Origin: an uncultured Eubacteriales bacterium
GTDB lineage: Bacteria; Bacillota; Clostridia; Lachnospirales; Anaerotignaceae
Direction: 5' to 3'
DNA length: 13,229 nucleotides
Assembly: GCA_900548595.1 (NCBI GenBank)
Contig: URLB01000053.1
Coordinates: 1 to 13,229, forward strand
The notes under the pieces: model-generated
Told to the model about the DNA's origin: nothing
Seen by the model: only the letters and a program-made list of their open reading frames with translations
The model's database searches: none
Position numbers and translations under genes: made by a program
Part shown: positions 12,799-13,229 of the stretch, one piece after another
Position numbering within the stretch: the stretch's first letter is position 1
Layout of the letters: each line of letters begins with the position of its first letter

Positions 12799-12821
12799 AT
12801 CATGAATTAGCTTCATCAGCT
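12793..12821. other. Hairpin at the end of the 34-codon gene
   Basis: AGCTG (12793-12797) pairs with CAGCT (12817-12821) and ATGAA (12802-12806) with TTCAT (12812-12816) around loop TTAGC, with a bulge of four bases. No T tract follows on either strand, so it is not a typical intrinsic terminator. Confidence 0.4.
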
Positions 12822-12858
12822 CTCCACACTTCTGGGGGTTTATAGGACTATTCAAGAT

Positions 12859-13128
12859 TTAGTTATGGAGTTCAAGCAAAAGAAGCTCTGTCTCTTTGTT
12901 TGAAAACAACATTGCTTTTTCTATTGCGGCGATTAGTCTGCTTGTTATTTCAATATCTTTCTTTAAAGCAAATTCAGAATATAAAGAAATAACCTCTGCG
13001 ATATATTCGGCTAATAATTTTTTATTATCGCTTAACCGATTAGAAACAATGGTTATATAAGAAGCTAAGATGCCGCTGAGTAAAGAGATAATTCCAGTTG
13101 CGATTATTTGATTTGTGGTACTATCCAT
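12859..13128 (-). CDS. Small membrane protein, unknown function
   Basis: 89 residues from ATG at 13128, nine bases after AAGGAG (13138-13143). The in-frame TTG at 13137 touches that site and is too close. Residues about 4-30 are a transmembrane helix (NQIIATGIISLLSGILASYITIV). The rest is helical and charged (DNKKLLAEYIAEVISLYSEFALKK, then a Leu/Glu-rich end). An extended -10 promoter (13150-13158) lies just upstream, at the edge of the second copy of the 64-base repeat. Like the gene at 12208-12612 it opposes the early operon. I do not recognise the family. The N-terminal anchor plus helical cytoplasmic body recalls small phage membrane proteins, without a specific match. Confidence 0.65.
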   Translation of the reverse strand: MDSTTNQIIATGIISLLSGILASYITIVSNRLSDNKKLLAEYIAEVISLYSEFALKKDIEITSRLIAAIEKAMLFSNKETELLLLELHN

Positions 13129-13149
13129 AACTATCAACTCCTTAAAATC

Positions 13150-13158
13150 ATTATATCA
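13150..13158 (-). promoter_or_regulatory. Extended -10 promoter of the 89-residue membrane protein gene
   Basis: The minus strand reads TGATATAAT (13158-13150), a perfect -10 with the extended TG. The -35 region would fall inside the 64-base repeat and shows no good hexamer. Confidence 0.55.
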
Positions 13159-13165
13159 CAAAATC

Positions 13166-13229
13166 GGTGTAACGGTGGACGAGCTTATATCGGATAAGGT
13201 TAGTTAGGAGTAAACGAAGAACCCGACAG
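13166..13229 (+). repeat. 64-base direct repeat, copy 2 (truncated by the window end)
   Basis: It matches 12024-12087 at 63 of 64 positions and would encode the last 13 residues of the Cro-like protein (GVTVDELISDKVS, stop at 13205-13207) without the rest of the gene. The helix-turn-helix part is absent upstream; instead the promoter of the 89-residue gene adjoins it. The repeat may extend beyond the window. Confidence 0.9.

Noticed and set aside
12694..12821. Type I toxin-antitoxin locus
   Set aside because: The peptide has a suitable shape, but no antisense promoter overlapping its start or terminator for an antitoxin RNA could be identified.

Overview
The window looks like an AT-rich low-GC Bacillota genome, most likely a gut-type Clostridia. 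The grounds are strong AAGGAGG-type ribosome binding sites, frequent GTG/TTG starts, a copper-amine-oxidase-like stalk protein, and a tRNA-Ser without encoded CCA. It has two parts, divided at a tRNA-Ser(CGA) gene at 5837-5924.

Left part (1-5924), ordinary chromosome. A secreted 5'-nucleotidase/UDP-sugar hydrolase runs off the left edge on the minus strand. Next come a YfcE-type metallophosphoesterase and, directly abutting it, an RdgB/HAM1 nucleotide-sanitising pyrophosphatase whose frame is broken by one base in an A7 tract. Divergent from these are a membrane-anchored HtrA/DegP-like serine protease and a flavodoxin-fold protein with a cysteine cluster. The tRNA-Ser gene follows, with its own promoter and terminator.

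Right part (5925-13229), an integrated temperate element, probably a prophage. A tyrosine integrase sits tail-to-tail with the tRNA-Ser gene, whose 3' end is the likely attachment site. The second att copy is not in the window. Between integrase and repressor lies cargo, all on the minus strand: an Abi_2/AbiF-type HEPN protein preceded by its own promoter, a short structured RNA and an intrinsic terminator; a secreted stalk-domain protein; and a membrane-anchored Mrr-like nuclease. The nuclease follows a LexA-like (XRE + S24) repressor by 7 bp. This is a typical place for phage-encoded superinfection defence.

The lysogeny switch is unusually legible. Five copies of a 17-bp operator (TTCTGA-N5-TCGCAA type) surround two convergent promoters, one towards the repressor and one towards a small Cro-like HTH protein. 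Each promoter carries an operator inside its -35/-10 spacer. Downstream of cro lies a 1.1-kb module of four small, mostly membrane-spanning proteins on alternating strands. It is bracketed by a 64-base direct repeat made of the end of cro and the sequence after it. The second copy is cut by the window end.

The leads most worth following are the RNA-promoter-terminator arrangement in front of the Abi protein (it resembles a type III toxin-antitoxin layout), the repeat-bracketed membrane-protein module, the repressor-linked membrane nuclease, and the convergent operator-promoter switch.
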